From Sphingomonas sp. QA11 (GTDB lineage: Bacteria > Pseudomonadota > Alphaproteobacteria > Sphingomonadales > Sphingomonadaceae): DNA of 64,000 nucleotides. Position numbers and translations under genes: made by a program. The stretch is taken from positions 1,922,001 through 1,986,000 of the forward strand of contig NZ_CP098774.1 of assembly GCF_028473665.1 (NCBI RefSeq), read 5' to 3'. The notes beneath the pieces are model-generated. The model saw only the letters and a program-made list of their open reading frames with translations. It searched no databases and was not told the DNA's origin. Positions 9,344-19,064 of the stretch are shown here, piece after piece; position 1 is the first letter of the stretch; the number at the start of each line of letters is the position of its first letter.

Positions 9344-9691
9344 CTATGCCTTGTCGGCATCCGGCTGCATCGCCGCGAGTTCATGGCCAGCCGGATCACG
9401 AAAATGGAAGCGCCGCCCGCCCGGAAAGGCGAAGATCGGCATCGTAATGGTTCCACCCGCGGCGCCGACCGCGACCTCGGCCGCTGCGAGATCGTCAACC
9501 TCGATCACCGGCAGCAACTGCGCCGTATGCTGCGACGTATCGCCGTCAAGGCCCAGATCGGTATCCCCCGTCGTCGTCGCTGCATATGCGGGTCCGAAAT
9601 CGGTGAAGGTCCAGCCAAAGGCTGACGCATAAAAGGCTTTAGCCGCCGGGACATCGGCCACCGGTAGCTCCACATAATTCAAGCGCGCCAT
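9344..9691 (-). CDS. VOC family (glyoxalase-like) protein
   Basis: 115 residues of the vicinal oxygen chelate fold: MARLNYVELPVADVPAAKAFY at the start, AFGWTFTDFGP, then the C-terminal strand FHFRDPAGHELAAMQPD with the usual Glu metal ligand. The start at 9691 gives the canonical beginning of the family. Substrate cannot be deduced, since the family includes glyoxalase I, dioxygenases and resistance proteins. Confidence 0.8.
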   Translation of the reverse strand: MARLNYVELPVADVPAAKAFYASAFGWTFTDFGPAYAATTTGDTDLGLDGDTSQHTAQLLPVIEVDDLAAAEVAVGAAGGTITMPIFAFPGGRRFHFRDPAGHELAAMQPDADKA

Positions 9692-9711
9692 ATCGCCTCC
9701 TTGTTCTTGAT

Positions 9712-10815
9712 ATGTTCTTACCGATGAACTACGCTCAGTCAATGGCAAAATCCCGTCCCGTCCGCGGCGCGACGCAAAACCGGGAAAGCGTCAGATTCAA
9801 CCTGCCCGAGCGGGATGCGGATGGCGACTGGCTCGACAATCGCGAGCTGCTCGACGAGGGACCTCCGCCGTTACGCACCACCGTGACGGTCGAGAAACCG
9901 CGTACGATCATTACCCGCAACACCTCGCCCGACATCGGTTTCGATCGCTCGATCAACCCGTATCGCGGCTGCGAGCATGGCTGCATCTACTGCTTCGCGC
10001 GACCGACTCATGCCTTCCACGACCTGTCGCCCGGCCTGGATTTCGAAAGCAGGCTGTTCGCCAAGCCGGAAGCGCCTGCACTGCTTCGCGCCGAACTGGC
10101 GAAGCGCGGCTATGTCGTTCGACCGATTGCGTTCGGGACCAACACCGACCCCTATCAGCCGATCGAGGCCGACTGGCGGATCACGCGGCAATGCATCGAG
10201 ATATTGTCCGAAACCGGCCATCCGCTGACGATCACCACCAAATCCGACCGGGTCGTCCGCGATATCGATCTGCTGGCGCCGATGGCGGCAAGGGGGCTCT
10301 CGGCAGTGGCGGTGTCCATCACATCGCTCGATCCGCGTATCGCGATGACGGTCGAGCCCCGTGCCCCTACCCCGCCGCGGCGCCTCGCGGCTGTGCGCAA
10401 GCTCGTCGACGCGGGCATCCCGACCTATGTCTCGATCGCGCCGGTTATTCCGGCGATCACCGACCACGAGCTCGAGCATCTGATCGAGCGCGCGGCCGAG
10501 GCTGGCGCGTACGGCGTCACCTTCCTGCCGGTCCGCCTGCCCTATGAAGTAGCCCCACTGTTCAGGGCGTGGCTTGACGAACATTTTCCAGATCGCGCCG
10601 GCAAGGTCATGGCGACGATCCAGTCGATCCGAGGCGGGCGCGACAATGATCCGCAATTCCATAGCCGGATGCGCGGCAGTGGCCCCTGGGCTGAACTGTT
10701 GAGGACACGCTTCAAGATCGCATGTCGCAAACATGGCCTGGTCCGCGAATGGAAACAGCTTCGCACCGATCTCTTCCGCCCGCCGCCAGGCCGTCAGGGT
10801 GAATTGTTCGGCTGA
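9712..10815 (+). CDS. PA0069-type radical SAM protein
   Basis: 367 residues. NPYRGCEHGCIYCFARPTH has the CxxxCxxC iron-sulfur motif at Cys 87, 91 and 94, followed by TNTDPYQPIE and a TIM-barrel pattern (TKSDRVVRDIDLL, VSITSLD, VSIAPVIPAITD). It resembles the spore-photoproduct-lyase-like group found widely in non-sporulating bacteria. Those proteins have no proven reaction. Three in-frame ATGs (9712, 9724, 9742) are possible starts. The radical SAM core does not depend on the choice. Confidence 0.85.
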   Translation: MFLPMNYAQSMAKSRPVRGATQNRESVRFNLPERDADGDWLDNRELLDEGPPPLRTTVTVEKPRTIITRNTSPDIGFDRSINPYRGCEHGCIYCFARPTHAFHDLSPGLDFESRLFAKPEAPALLRAELAKRGYVVRPIAFGTNTDPYQPIEADWRITRQCIEILSETGHPLTITTKSDRVVRDIDLLAPMAARGLSAVAVSITSLDPRIAMTVEPRAPTPPRRLAAVRKLVDAGIPTYVSIAPVIPAITDHELEHLIERAAEAGAYGVTFLPVRLPYEVAPLFRAWLDEHFPDRAGKVMATIQSIRGGRDNDPQFHSRMRGSGPWAELLRTRFKIACRKHGLVREWKQLRTDLFRPPPGRQGELFG

Positions 10816-10989
10816 ATCTCACAATGTCGTGACAATGTGGCCCACGCCATCTTCATCGCCTTAACTTCGCCTTAGCGGTCTTCATGATATGACCATTGGC
10901 GGAAACAGGAGTTTATTCGCCGGCGCCGCTTTCTCCTTGGATCACGAGCGTCTCTATCATTGCGGACAGGTTTTCAATGGGAGGAGTTG

Positions 10990-11118
10990 GTGGCAGAAAC
11001 GACCTCGAACGATCGGCCGTCGAACGACAAGCGCGCCGGCGACCGCCGCAAGGAACAGGACCCGCTCTATACCGGCGAGGAGCGCCGCAAGGGCGACCGA
11101 CGCAAAAGCGAGTCCTGA
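10990..11118 (+). CDS. 42-residue highly charged peptide
   Basis: Starts at GTG with GGAGG five bases upstream. The sequence is nearly all hydrophilic and contains two copies of a basic R-x-GDRRK motif (RAGDRRK and RKGDRRK) separated by EQDPLYTGEE. No signal peptide or cysteines. About 115 bases upstream, TTAA-N7-TTAG at 10861-10875 is one base off the CtrA consensus TTAA-N7-TTAA, which might be a promoter element. A frame this ordered with a good ribosome site suggests a real micro-protein, possibly nucleic-acid binding, but I do not recognise its family. Confidence 0.55.
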   Translation: MAETTSNDRPSNDKRAGDRRKEQDPLYTGEERRKGDRRKSES

Positions 11119-11125
11119 TCCCGTT

Positions 11126-11962
11126 TTATCGTTTCAGGGGGGCACCGCCGGGCCGGGCCTCAGTCGCCTCGTCAGCGGGCACCCGCACAGCACCCGGCCG
11201 GCCATTGCCACGGGACGGACCAGTCGACAGTCGCGGCAATTCGCTACGCTCGATCTTCCCGTCGCCATTCTTGTCGAGCATCGCAAAGCGGACATCGGCA
11301 GCGTGCTGGAATTCCGCCGCATCGACACCGCGGTTGAAGTTCGTGTCGGCAATCGTCACCGGCTCGGGAAAGTCGAAATAGCTGTAACGCGCCGCGCCCT
11401 GCTTGCCATAGGTGACCCGGGTCTCGCCACTGCCCTGGGCGCTGCTCTGACTAGTATCGGCTCCGCCGCCACCGCCATGACGCCCACCACCACCACCGCC
11501 TCTACCACCGCCGCCGCCCCCGCCGCGATGCCCGCCTCCGCTCCGGCCGCCGCCGCTGCCCGAAAAACGCCCGGCGCCGCCATCCCCGCCACCGACGCGG
11601 ATCTCGGGCGCCAGCACCGTCTCGTAATATTCGATGTCATCGGGATCGATCTCGCCGTCATGGCCACGATCGAGCACGGCGAAGAAACGCGACGCGTCCT
11701 TCGAGAATTCAGCGCGGCTCAACGCCCCGTCATGGTCAGTATCGGCATTCTGGAACCAGATATCCTGCGGATCGATGCCGCCGCGTTCGCTGCGGAATGG
11801 CTCTCCCATCGGGCTGATGAACAACCGCCCGCGCGCACTTGCGCTTTCAGCGCCGCCGCCATGGAAGCCCCCAGGAGGGCGCCCGTGCCTGAATTTTGGC
11901 TGCTGGCTCCCGGCGCAACCCGCCGTCAGGAGGGCCAGAGATGTGAGGAAGACAAGGCGCAT
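11126..11962 (-). CDS. EF-hand calcium-binding lipoprotein with Gly-rich linker
   Basis: 278 residues. A lipobox LLTAGC places the acylated Cys at 16, so it is probably an outer-membrane lipoprotein. Four EF-hand-type loops are visible in two pairs: DTDHDGALSRAE and DRGHDGEIDPDD in the N-terminal half, DTNFNRGVDAAE and DKNGDGKIERSE in the C-terminal half. The first, second and fourth are good Ca ligand loops; the third lacks the usual third Asp. Between the pairs lies a low-complexity segment of mostly glycine with Arg, His and Ser (about residues 125-170). Function unknown. Convergent with the small charged peptide gene. Confidence 0.75.
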   Translation of the reverse strand: MRLVFLTSLALLTAGCAGSQQPKFRHGRPPGGFHGGGAESASARGRLFISPMGEPFRSERGGIDPQDIWFQNADTDHDGALSRAEFSKDASRFFAVLDRGHDGEIDPDDIEYYETVLAPEIRVGGGDGGAGRFSGSGGGRSGGGHRGGGGGGGRGGGGGGRHGGGGGADTSQSSAQGSGETRVTYGKQGAARYSYFDFPEPVTIADTNFNRGVDAAEFQHAADVRFAMLDKNGDGKIERSELPRLSTGPSRGNGRPGAVRVPADEATEARPGGAPLKR

Positions 11963-12024
11963 GACTTACCCGCTCGCTTGAGGAGCTCCCGGATCCCCAA
12001 CAAGCGAACCAGTCTATGGCAATT

Positions 12025-13143
12025 TCAAGGTCCAAAGGCCCGAAACGGTCCCTGATAAGCGGGCGTCGCAGCAATGCGTCCGATCTCCGCCTGGAGCAGG
12101 TCAGCGAGATGCTTGTGATCCTTCAGCGAGGGATGCCAGTCGCAGCCCTCCAGATCGAGCCTCTCGAAATGGATAGTGGAGACCCGCCCCGGCGCCTTGC
12201 TCCCGAGCTCGTCCGCAACCTGCCGGACATCGGCGATGAACGCGTCGGCACCCATCAGGATCAGCCGCGCGTTCGGCTCGCGTGCCATCAGGTCGCGCGC
12301 GAAACCGAGATAGCGCGCGCGATAGGCGGTGTGGAGCGCAGCCTGGCTCGCCCAGGGCTCGCCCGCCTGGAGAGGCGTGGAGAAGTCGTTGGTACCGAGA
12401 TTGACGACGATGAACTGCGGATGCCAGCCACGGGGATCGATCTCGACGGGCGCCGGATCTTTCGGGATAAGGCGCTGGTAGAGCCCCGGCATGCTCTCGC
12501 CGGGTCGGCTTCCGCCATAATTGCGGACCATGCCGAAACCAGAATAGGCGTTGACCCGATAGTCCGCCCCCAGTCGACGCGCGACGATTGGCCCAAAGGC
12601 CCGTTGCGTGTCGGTGGTGTCCCGCACCTGGGCGGTCGTGCAAATCCTTCCGGGCGACGCATTGCCGTAACCGACCGTATAGGAATCCCCGATGAACTCG
12701 ATCTGCCGGCCGGTCCGCCCCGGAGGCGAGAGCGGAACCCCCTCCCCGGCCGCGAAGATGCCGAACAGACGACTCTCGTCGTTCTGGGTTTCGCCGAGCT
12801 TTTCGAGGCGAACGCTGTGCTCGCCATCGCCAAGGCCATCGATTCGCGCGTCGACCTGCCCGGTCCGTGTGAAGCTCGCTTTCTCGACCCCGTCGATCAG
12901 CAGGCGCAACCGGTCGGCTCCGTTTCGGAGCCTGACAGTCAGGCCGTTGCCCTTGAAGCGCCCCTCGAAATAAACCCCCGGCCAGCCGAAGCGCATCGAT
13001 CCATCCGTGTCGACAACCACACGACCGCCGACATAGAGCGGGACAGGCGCCGGCTGCTTCTTCTCCGCGCAAGCCGAGGCAGTTGCCAGAAGGAGAATGA
13101 GAACGCCGGCAAGAGGCCCGGGCTTCTCCCTGACAACCCTCAT
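12025..13143 (-). CDS. Secreted SGNH/GDSL esterase, CE2-like
   Basis: 372 residues with a signal or lipoprotein leader ([12 protein letters not shown]). An N-terminal beta-sandwich (about 35-140: [19 protein letters not shown] and LLIDG) precedes an SGNH hydrolase domain with [11 protein letters not shown] (Ser 154), NLGTND (249-253) and DWHPS (Asp 335, His 337). This two-domain layout is that of carbohydrate esterase family 2 deacetylases. The ATG at 13143 overlaps the rutA stop (ATGA), so the gene is translationally coupled to the rut operon, an odd partner. The in-frame ATG at 13161 is an alternative. Substrate is inferred, not shown. Confidence 0.8.
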   Translation of the reverse strand: MRVVREKPGPLAGVLILLLATASACAEKKQPAPVPLYVGGRVVVDTDGSMRFGWPGVYFEGRFKGNGLTVRLRNGADRLRLLIDGVEKASFTRTGQVDARIDGLGDGEHSVRLEKLGETQNDESRLFGIFAAGEGVPLSPPGRTGRQIEFIGDSYTVGYGNASPGRICTTAQVRDTTDTQRAFGPIVARRLGADYRVNAYSGFGMVRNYGGSRPGESMPGLYQRLIPKDPAPVEIDPRGWHPQFIVVNLGTNDFSTPLQAGEPWASQAALHTAYRARYLGFARDLMAREPNARLILMGADAFIADVRQVADELGSKAPGRVSTIHFERLDLEGCDWHPSLKDHKHLADLLQAEIGRIAATPAYQGPFRAFGP

Positions 13144-14207
13144 GCCTTGCCGGCGCGGCACTTCATCAGCGGCTGGATACGGGTGCCGAACATTTCTACC
13201 CCTTCGATGAAATCATCGAAAGTAAGCAGCACGCCGCCCGTATTCGGCACCTCCGCCATCTCGTCGAGCATCCGCGCCACGCTTGCATAGCTGCCCACCA
13301 GCGTGCCCATGTTGATGTTCACGGCCCCCTCCGGCGCCGCGAGCTGGCGGACATTGGTGGTGGGGTTGTGCTTGTCAGCCGCGCCCTGGTCCGCGAGCCA
13401 GGCGATCGCGTCGATATCGACCCCGTCATTATAGGATTTCCACTTGGCCATCGCCTCCTCGTCGGTTTCGGCGGCGATGATCATGATCAGCACGAAGACC
13501 GAGACGTCCCGGCCCGTCCTTGCGGTCGCGACGGCGAGGCGATCATTGTTGAAGGCGAAGGCCTTGGGCGTGTTGACCCCCTTGCCGAGGCAGAAGGCAT
13601 AATCAGCCCATTTCGCCGAGAAGGCGAGGCCGGCATCGGACGACCCGGCGCAGATGATCTTCATGTCGCCGGTCGGCGTCGGCCTGACTCGGCAATCCTC
13701 CATCTGATAATATTGGCCTTTGAAGTCCGACACGCCTTCGGCCCAAAGCTCACGCAGAATGTGAGCATATTCGTCCAACATCTGGTAACGGTTTCTAAAA
13801 TGCTCATCGCCGGGCCACATGCCCATCTGGCTGTACTCTGGCCGCTGCCAGCCGGTGATCAGGTTGAGCCCGAAGCGCCCGTGGCTGATCGAATCGATCG
13901 TGTTGCACATCCGCGCAGCGAAGGCGGGCGGGATGACGAGCGTCGGGCAGGTCGCGTAGATCTTGATCTTCTCGGTGACGGCGGCAAGCCCGGCCATCAG
14001 CGTGAAGCTCTCCAGCCCATATTCCCAGAACTCGGTCTTGCCACCGAAACCGCGCAGCTTGATCATCGACAGGAGAAAATCCAGTCCATGCTTTTCCGCG
14101 CTGAGCGCGATCTCCTTGTTCATGTCGAAGCTCGGCTTGTACTGCGGCGCGTTCTCCGAAATCAGCCAGCCATTGTTGTTGATGGGCACGAAAACGCCGA
14201 CTTGCAT
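13140..14207 (-). CDS. rutA: Pyrimidine monooxygenase
   Basis: Flavin-dependent, luciferase-fold enzyme that opens the uracil ring with O2 and NADH/FMNH2 in the Rut pathway. Typical family blocks: [17 protein letters not shown] at the N-terminus, [19 protein letters not shown] in the middle, and [20 protein letters not shown] near the end. 355 residues is normal. The start at 14207 matches the family; the open frame upstream is antisense-like. Last of the four rut genes, 4 bases after rutD and overlapping the esterase. Confidence 0.95.
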   Translation of the reverse strand: MQVGVFVPINNNGWLISENAPQYKPSFDMNKEIALSAEKHGLDFLLSMIKLRGFGGKTEFWEYGLESFTLMAGLAAVTEKIKIYATCPTLVIPPAFAARMCNTIDSISHGRFGLNLITGWQRPEYSQMGMWPGDEHFRNRYQMLDEYAHILRELWAEGVSDFKGQYYQMEDCRVRPTPTGDMKIICAGSSDAGLAFSAKWADYAFCLGKGVNTPKAFAFNNDRLAVATARTGRDVSVFVLIMIIAAETDEEAMAKWKSYNDGVDIDAIAWLADQGAADKHNPTTNVRQLAAPEGAVNINMGTLVGSYASVARMLDEMAEVPNTGGVLLTFDDFIEGVEMFGTRIQPLMKCRAGKA

Positions 14208-14211
14208 GTGC

Positions 14212-14982
14212 TTAGCTCCCCAGAAAATCGAGCACGATGGTGTTGAAGCGATCCGGATCGGTGACGTTGCAGGCATGGCCGCCCCACGGCATCGCGACGC
14301 GCGTCACGTCCCCCAGGCGCTGGGCAAGCAATGCCGAACAGTGTGATGGCACGAGCATGTCGTCTTCCGACACCAGCAGCAGGATGTCGGCGGCGATATC
14401 GGACGGCAGTTCGAACGCCCTGGCCGCCGCAATCCGCTTCTCGAGAATCTTCGCGGGCGGGAAATGGGCAAGTTGGTGGGCGCCCTCCGCATCGAGGCGC
14501 GCGACATTCTTCGATAGCCAGTTGGCCGGGTAGAGGAAGAAGGGCTGCGCTCGGACATAGGCTGCCGGCCCGCTCTTGTGCAGCAGCTCGAGCCGCGTCT
14601 CGAAGCATCGCTCGAAGTGCGGATCGAGAGTAGCCCAGCCATTGACGACGACGATCCTCCCGATCCCGGGGAATATCCGTGCGAGTTCGAGCCCGATCAG
14701 TCCGCCCAGCGCATGGCCGACGAAATGCGCCTGCCCGATCCCTAACTCCTCGAGCAGCGCCAGCACATCGGCTGCCATGGTCGCGACGGTGACGCCGTCG
14801 GGCAGCGATCGTTCGCTCCGTCCCGTGCCGCGATGATCGTAGAGCAGCAGCCGATACCGTGCACCGAGCGCCGCCAGGTTCGGCTCCCAGTATCCCGCCG
14901 AGCCCCCCATTCCGGGCGAGAGGATGAGCACCTCCCCGTCCTGGACACCATGCCATTCATACCAGAGCCCGGCGGCCTCCAT
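14212..14982 (-). CDS. rutD: RutD, putative aminoacrylate hydrolase
   Basis: Alpha/beta-hydrolase fold of the Rut pathway, proposed to speed conversion of aminoacrylate to malonic semialdehyde. 256 residues: [38 protein letters not shown] and [17 protein letters not shown]. The nucleophile position reads Ala (GHALGG), as in Escherichia coli RutD, so this is not a defect. The ATG at 14982 overlaps the rutC stop by one base (TGATG), which fixes the start. Cytosolic. Confidence 0.9.
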   Translation of the reverse strand: MEAAGLWYEWHGVQDGEVLILSPGMGGSAGYWEPNLAALGARYRLLLYDHRGTGRSERSLPDGVTVATMAADVLALLEELGIGQAHFVGHALGGLIGLELARIFPGIGRIVVVNGWATLDPHFERCFETRLELLHKSGPAAYVRAQPFFLYPANWLSKNVARLDAEGAHQLAHFPPAKILEKRIAAARAFELPSDIAADILLLVSEDDMLVPSHCSALLAQRLGDVTRVAMPWGGHACNVTDPDRFNTIVLDFLGS

Positions 14983-15365
14983 CAGCCGATATGCGCCACG
15001 CTGGCGATCTCGACGAGGCAATCGGCCTTCACCAGATCGCATTTGATGCAATAGCGCGCCGGCTTCGCGCCTGGGAAATATTCGGCATAGACCGCGTTGA
15101 AAGCAGCGTAGTCAGCCAGGTCCTTCAGGAAGATATGGTTCATCGCCACATCGGCCAGTGTCGCGCCGCCCGCCTCCAGCGTGATCCGGATGACGTCGAG
15201 CACGTGGCGGGTCTGGGCCGCGACGTCGCCGACATGCAGCACTGCCCCGCCCTCGCCCAGCGCCAGCACGCCGGAGACATAGACAGTGTTTCCGGCCCTG
15301 GCACCGGCGGAATAGGGTGCGATCGGGGTCGGGAACTGGGGCGGATTGATCGGTTCGAACGGCAT
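14982..15365 (-). CDS. rutC: RutC, aminoacrylate peracid reductase family
   Basis: A YjgF/YER057c/UK114 (Rid) family protein of 127 residues in the rut operon, thought to act on the aminoacrylate intermediate. Seen: IAPYSAGARAGNTVYVSG, HVLDVIRITLEAGGATLADV and the C-terminal VEIASVAHIG. Rid-fold proteins form trimers. The start at 15365 sits 4 bases after the rutB stop. Confidence 0.9.
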   Translation of the reverse strand: MPFEPINPPQFPTPIAPYSAGARAGNTVYVSGVLALGEGGAVLHVGDVAAQTRHVLDVIRITLEAGGATLADVAMNHIFLKDLADYAAFNAVYAEYFPGAKPARYCIKCDLVKADCLVEIASVAHIG

Positions 15366-15369
15366 CGCA

Positions 15370-16098
15370 TTACTCCTTGGGGGTCTGGCCGAAGCTGCCG
15401 CAGAAATCGGCGACGGTGGAAACCCAGCCGAAGAATTTCTCGACATTGTAGACCGTCGCCTGCTGAATGAACTCCGGCCCCAGGTGATGCGTGGCATCCT
15501 CCAGCATCACGCCGAAATATTCGAGATGGAAGCCGTCGCGCAGGGTCGATTCCACGCAGACATTGGTCGCGATGCCGACGAACACGATGTTGCGGATCCC
15601 CCTCGCGCGGAGCGTGCTGTCGAGCTGCGAATTGAAGAAGGCGGAATAGCGGGTCTTGTGCAGGCTGATGTCGCCCGGCTGCGGCTTCAGCGCATCGACC
15701 AGTTCATAATCCCATCCGCCGCGCGCGAGCAGCTTGCCGGCGAGTTCAGGGCGCCTGCGCATCGTCTTCAGCGCATTCGACTTGTGCCAGTTGGGCGATC
15801 CCGGCCCACCCGCCTCGACATAATCGGGGTCCCAGCCATTCTGCAGATAGATCACCTGCACGCCGGCGCGACGCGCGGTGTCCAGCACGGTGGCGATCTT
15901 GCCGATCGTGCCGGCGGCCCCCGAAATGTCGAATCCCGCCTGATCGACATAGCCCCCGGGGGAGGCATAGGCATTCTGCATGTCGATCACGACAACGGCG
16001 GTCTCGGTCGGCGACAGGCGTAGTGCCTCGGGCCGGGCGGGCAGCGTCACCGCACCCGTCGCACTCCCCACATCCACCGTCGTGCCCTCGTCCGCCAC
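15370..16098 (-). CDS. rutB: Peroxyureidoacrylate/ureidoacrylate amidohydrolase
   Basis: Isochorismatase-like cysteine hydrolase that releases ammonia and carbamate from the RutA product. The catalytic triad is visible: Asp in [10 protein letters not shown], Lys in [13 protein letters not shown], Cys in [12 protein letters not shown]. The start was set at GTG 16098, because AGGGAG lies 7 bases upstream and the family begins here. The open frame continues upstream without family similarity. 242 residues. First gene of the operon, divergent from the cNMP-fold gene 128 bases away. No rutE, F, G or R is adjacent. Confidence 0.9.
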   Translation of the reverse strand: MADEGTTVDVGSATGAVTLPARPEALRLSPTETAVVVIDMQNAYASPGGYVDQAGFDISGAAGTIGKIATVLDTARRAGVQVIYLQNGWDPDYVEAGGPGSPNWHKSNALKTMRRRPELAGKLLARGGWDYELVDALKPQPGDISLHKTRYSAFFNSQLDSTLRARGIRNIVFVGIATNVCVESTLRDGFHLEYFGVMLEDATHHLGPEFIQQATVYNVEKFFGWVSTVADFCGSFGQTPKE

Positions 16099-16226
16099 GC
16101 GCCAACTCCCTGAAACCAGCCGGGGAGCTTGAACCAGTCGGGCTTCACCCGCAAGCCGGGCTTGTTCACCGCGTCTGCTTTGCCCATGATGCCGGTCGGG
16201 TCGCTTTCCAACGAGGGAGCGCACGC

Positions 16227-16892
16227 ATGTTTTCAATGGACAATCTGGTTCTGCAGCTGGGCTACGCCCTGCTCGTCGTCGCGCTGCTGGCGCGAACGAC
16301 ACGGCGAATGCGAATGCTAATCGGGGTTGCGGCGATCGCGATACTGGCGAACGCGATCCTGCGGGCCGATCCTGTGGCGGCCGGCCTGATGCTGGTCCTG
16401 CTCGCAATCTGGATCGTCAAGCTTTGGGGGGACCGCCGGAAGGACAGGAAAATCCGCTTTACCCCGATGGAGGAGGCGATGCGCCGCACCTTTCTCCACA
16501 CGCTGCCGCGCGATGCGGCACGGGAGTTCATCGATCTCGGCCTGTGGCTGCGCGGCCGGGCCAATGACGTGCTGACAAGCGAGGGCGAGCCAATCGCCAA
16601 TCTCTACTACCTCGTCAGCGGCGAAGCCCGGGCGACAATCCAGACGCGGGAGATCGGCATCTGGCGCACCGGCGATCTGATCGGCGAAGCAACCATTTTA
16701 TCCGGTGACGATGCCACGGCCACCGTCACGCTGATCGGCCCCTGCACTTTCTGGTGCGCCTCGACGCCCACGATGAGACGCTTCCTCAACGACCATGAGG
16801 GGCTGCGCAGCGCGATCGAACGAAGTCTCTCCAATGCCGTCAAGGACAAGCTGCACACCCCCAATCTCGCCATCGCGAAGGGGATCGGCTGA
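16227..16892 (+). CDS. Membrane protein with cyclic-nucleotide-binding fold (Popeye-like)
   Basis: 221 residues. Two or three transmembrane helices in the first 75 residues ([46 protein letters not shown]) precede a cNMP-binding-type beta-roll (about 100-200: [38 protein letters not shown]). The arrangement is that of Popeye-domain proteins. The phosphate-binding cassette normally ends in an Arg (PRxAT). Here [15 protein letters not shown] has none, so ligand binding is doubtful. ATG with GAGGGAG upstream. Probably cytoplasmic-membrane anchored. Confidence 0.7.
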   Translation: MFSMDNLVLQLGYALLVVALLARTTRRMRMLIGVAAIAILANAILRADPVAAGLMLVLLAIWIVKLWGDRRKDRKIRFTPMEEAMRRTFLHTLPRDAAREFIDLGLWLRGRANDVLTSEGEPIANLYYLVSGEARATIQTREIGIWRTGDLIGEATILSGDDATATVTLIGPCTFWCASTPTMRRFLNDHEGLRSAIERSLSNAVKDKLHTPNLAIAKGIG

Positions 16893-16992
16893 CATCCTCC
16901 GCCCTGAGGGAAAGTCGAAGCGTGACGCCGGTCACGCGCATGGCATCCGGCGCTGCCCTATCCCGCGCTCATCGAGCGAAAGGAAATGGACC

Positions 16993-17271
16993 ATGCATAT
17001 TGAGAACGGCATCATCGGCAGCGTCACGCTGGCCTTCTCGGTCGCGTCCTTCTACCTGTTCTTCAGGAACGCGATCAGCACGAAACCGGAGCCGGCCGAC
17101 ATCGCAGAACGCGTGCGGGAGCTGGCCCCTGGGCTTGACCTGCCGGCAATCATCAAGGCAATCGCCGATGCCTTCTCCAATCTTCGGCCAAGTCTGTCCG
17201 CGCTGCTTGGTTCGATCCTGTTCCTGCTGATGTCGGGCGCAGCTGTTGGCGTCTACAAGATTGCCGGGTAG
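16993..17271 (+). CDS. Small two-helix membrane protein
   Basis: 92 residues starting at an ATG preceded by AAGGAAA. Two hydrophobic segments, IGSVTLAFSVASFYLFF near the N-terminus and LLGSILFLLMSGAAVGVY at the C-terminus, flank a 35-residue amphipathic stretch (DIAERVRELAPGLDLPAIIK). No known family recognised. It follows the cNMP-fold gene by 100 bases on the same strand and may be cotranscribed with it. Confidence 0.6.
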   Translation: MHIENGIIGSVTLAFSVASFYLFFRNAISTKPEPADIAERVRELAPGLDLPAIIKAIADAFSNLRPSLSALLGSILFLLMSGAAVGVYKIAG

Positions 17272-17292
17272 CCGAGCCGCCACAACGCTCCC

Positions 17293-18891
17293 CTAGGCAA
17301 CCGCCAGCTTGTAATCCTTGAATCGCGCCCGCAGTTCGGTCTTGAGCAGCTTGCCGGTCGCCGTGTGGGGCAGGTCGTCGACGAAGACGATCTCGTCGGG
17401 CAGCCACCATTTGGCGACATGGCTGGCCAGATGCGCCGTGATCTCGGCCGGGGTCACCGCGCTGCCTGGCTTGCGGACCACCAGCAACAGCGGGCGTTCG
17501 TCCCATTTGGGATGATAGATACCGATCGCCGCGGCTTCGGCCACGCCCGGGCAGCCGACAGCGGCGTTCTCCAGATCGACCGAGCTGATCCATTCGCCGC
17601 CGGACTTGATCACGTCCTTGGCGCGATCGGTGATCTGCATCGTGCCGTCGGGATGGAGCACCGCCACGTCGCCAGTATCGAACCAGTTGTCGGCGTCCAC
17701 CGCATCGGCATCGGCCTTGAAGTAGCGCTTGACCACCCAGGGGCCACGGATCTGGAGGCGGCCCGAACTGAGCCCATCGCGCGGCAGCACGACATCGTCG
17801 TCGTCAACGACGCGCAGTTCAACGCCGAACGGAATCTGCCCCTGTTTCGAGACATGATCGAGTTGCTCGGACAAGCTCATCTCGTCCCAATGCGCTGGCG
17901 GGAAGCCCGCCGTGCCGATCGGAGAGGTCTCCGTCATGCCCCAGAGATGCTTCACCGTCACGCCCATGCCCATGATCCGCTCGATCATCGCGCGCGGCGC
18001 AGCCGATCCGCCGATCGTCACCTGCTGCAGATATCTCGGCTCCTCGCCCGTCGCGTCCATATGCTGGAACATCGACAGCCAGACAGTCGGCACGCCCGCC
18101 GAATGAGTCACCTTCTCCTGGTTCATCAGCCGGCACAGGACGACGGCATCGTTGACCGCCGAATACACGAACTTTGCACCCGACAATGCCCCGGCAAAGG
18201 GCAGGCCCCAGGCAGCGGCGTGGAACATCGGCACGATCGGCAGCACCACCGCGCGCGGCGACAGGTTGAACACCCAGGGCGCCACCTCCGCCATGGCGTG
18301 GATCATCGTCGAGCGGTGCTGGTAGAGGACGCCCTTCGGGTTTCCGGTCGTACCGCTGGTATAGCAAAGCATGCAGGGATCGCGCTCGGGGCCCTCCACC
18401 CAGACATAGTCGCCGTCCTCCCGCGCGATCAGCGCTTCGAAACCGTCCCCCTCTGACTCATGCGGGTCGAACACCACATAATGCTCGATGCTGGTCCATT
18501 GCGACTTTAGCCGGTCGACAAGCGGCTGGAACACCCTGTCGTAGAAGAGAACGCGGTCGTCAGCATGGTTGGCGATATAGACGAGCTGTTCATCGAACAG
18601 CCGCGGGTTGATGGTGTGGATCACCCCGCCCATGCCGATCGCGCCATACCAGGCGACGAGGTGGCGGCTATGATTCATGCCCAGGGTACCGATACGGTCG
18701 CCGGGCTTACAGCCCATCTTCTCAAGAGCTTGTGACAGCTTCCTCGAATCACGTGCGATACCGGCCCAGTTCGTCCTGGTCTCCTTGCCATCGGCCCAGA
18801 CACTGACGAGTTCCCGGCTGCCATGCTCCCGCTCGGCATGGTCCAGCAATCGCGGCACGCGCAACTCGAAATCCTGCATCCCACCCAACAT
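17293..18891 (-). CDS. Medium/long-chain fatty acid-CoA ligase
   Basis: 532-residue adenylate-forming enzyme that activates fatty acids to acyl-Co[20 protein letters not shown] (about 173-191) is the P-loop AMP-binding motif, followed by [11 protein letters not shown], then [15 protein letters not shown] and the hinge/catalytic lysine region [17 protein letters not shown]. The C-terminus has [12 protein letters not shown] with the final catalytic Lys. It resembles AlkK-type medium-chain ligases more than FadD. The chain length is an inference. A second Met at residue 5 could be the start. Confidence 0.85.
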   Translation of the reverse strand: MLGGMQDFELRVPRLLDHAEREHGSRELVSVWADGKETRTNWAGIARDSRKLSQALEKMGCKPGDRIGTLGMNHSRHLVAWYGAIGMGGVIHTINPRLFDEQLVYIANHADDRVLFYDRVFQPLVDRLKSQWTSIEHYVVFDPHESEGDGFEALIAREDGDYVWVEGPERDPCMLCYTSGTTGNPKGVLYQHRSTMIHAMAEVAPWVFNLSPRAVVLPIVPMFHAAAWGLPFAGALSGAKFVYSAVNDAVVLCRLMNQEKVTHSAGVPTVWLSMFQHMDATGEEPRYLQQVTIGGSAAPRAMIERIMGMGVTVKHLWGMTETSPIGTAGFPPAHWDEMSLSEQLDHVSKQGQIPFGVELRVVDDDDVVLPRDGLSSGRLQIRGPWVVKRYFKADADAVDADNWFDTGDVAVLHPDGTMQITDRAKDVIKSGGEWISSVDLENAAVGCPGVAEAAAIGIYHPKWDERPLLLVVRKPGSAVTPAEITAHLASHVAKWWLPDEIVFVDDLPHTATGKLLKTELRARFKDYKLAVA

Positions 18892-19064
18892 TCAGCTCTC
18901 CCGCCTCGTTCTTGTGGTCATTGTCGTCCGCTTTGCGCGTGTTTGTACAGCCTTGGCCTGTCTTGACCGAAACAGCCGATACGAGCGTCAGGGATGTGTC
19001 GCGTATCGTCAAGCCAGACACGGATCGGCAACACACAGCACCCACCGGAGAACCCGCCTCGCGA

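Noticed and set aside
14212..14982. RutD with Ala at the nucleophile position looked like an inactivated hydrolase
   Set aside because: E. coli RutD also has GHALG, so the residue is normal for this family.
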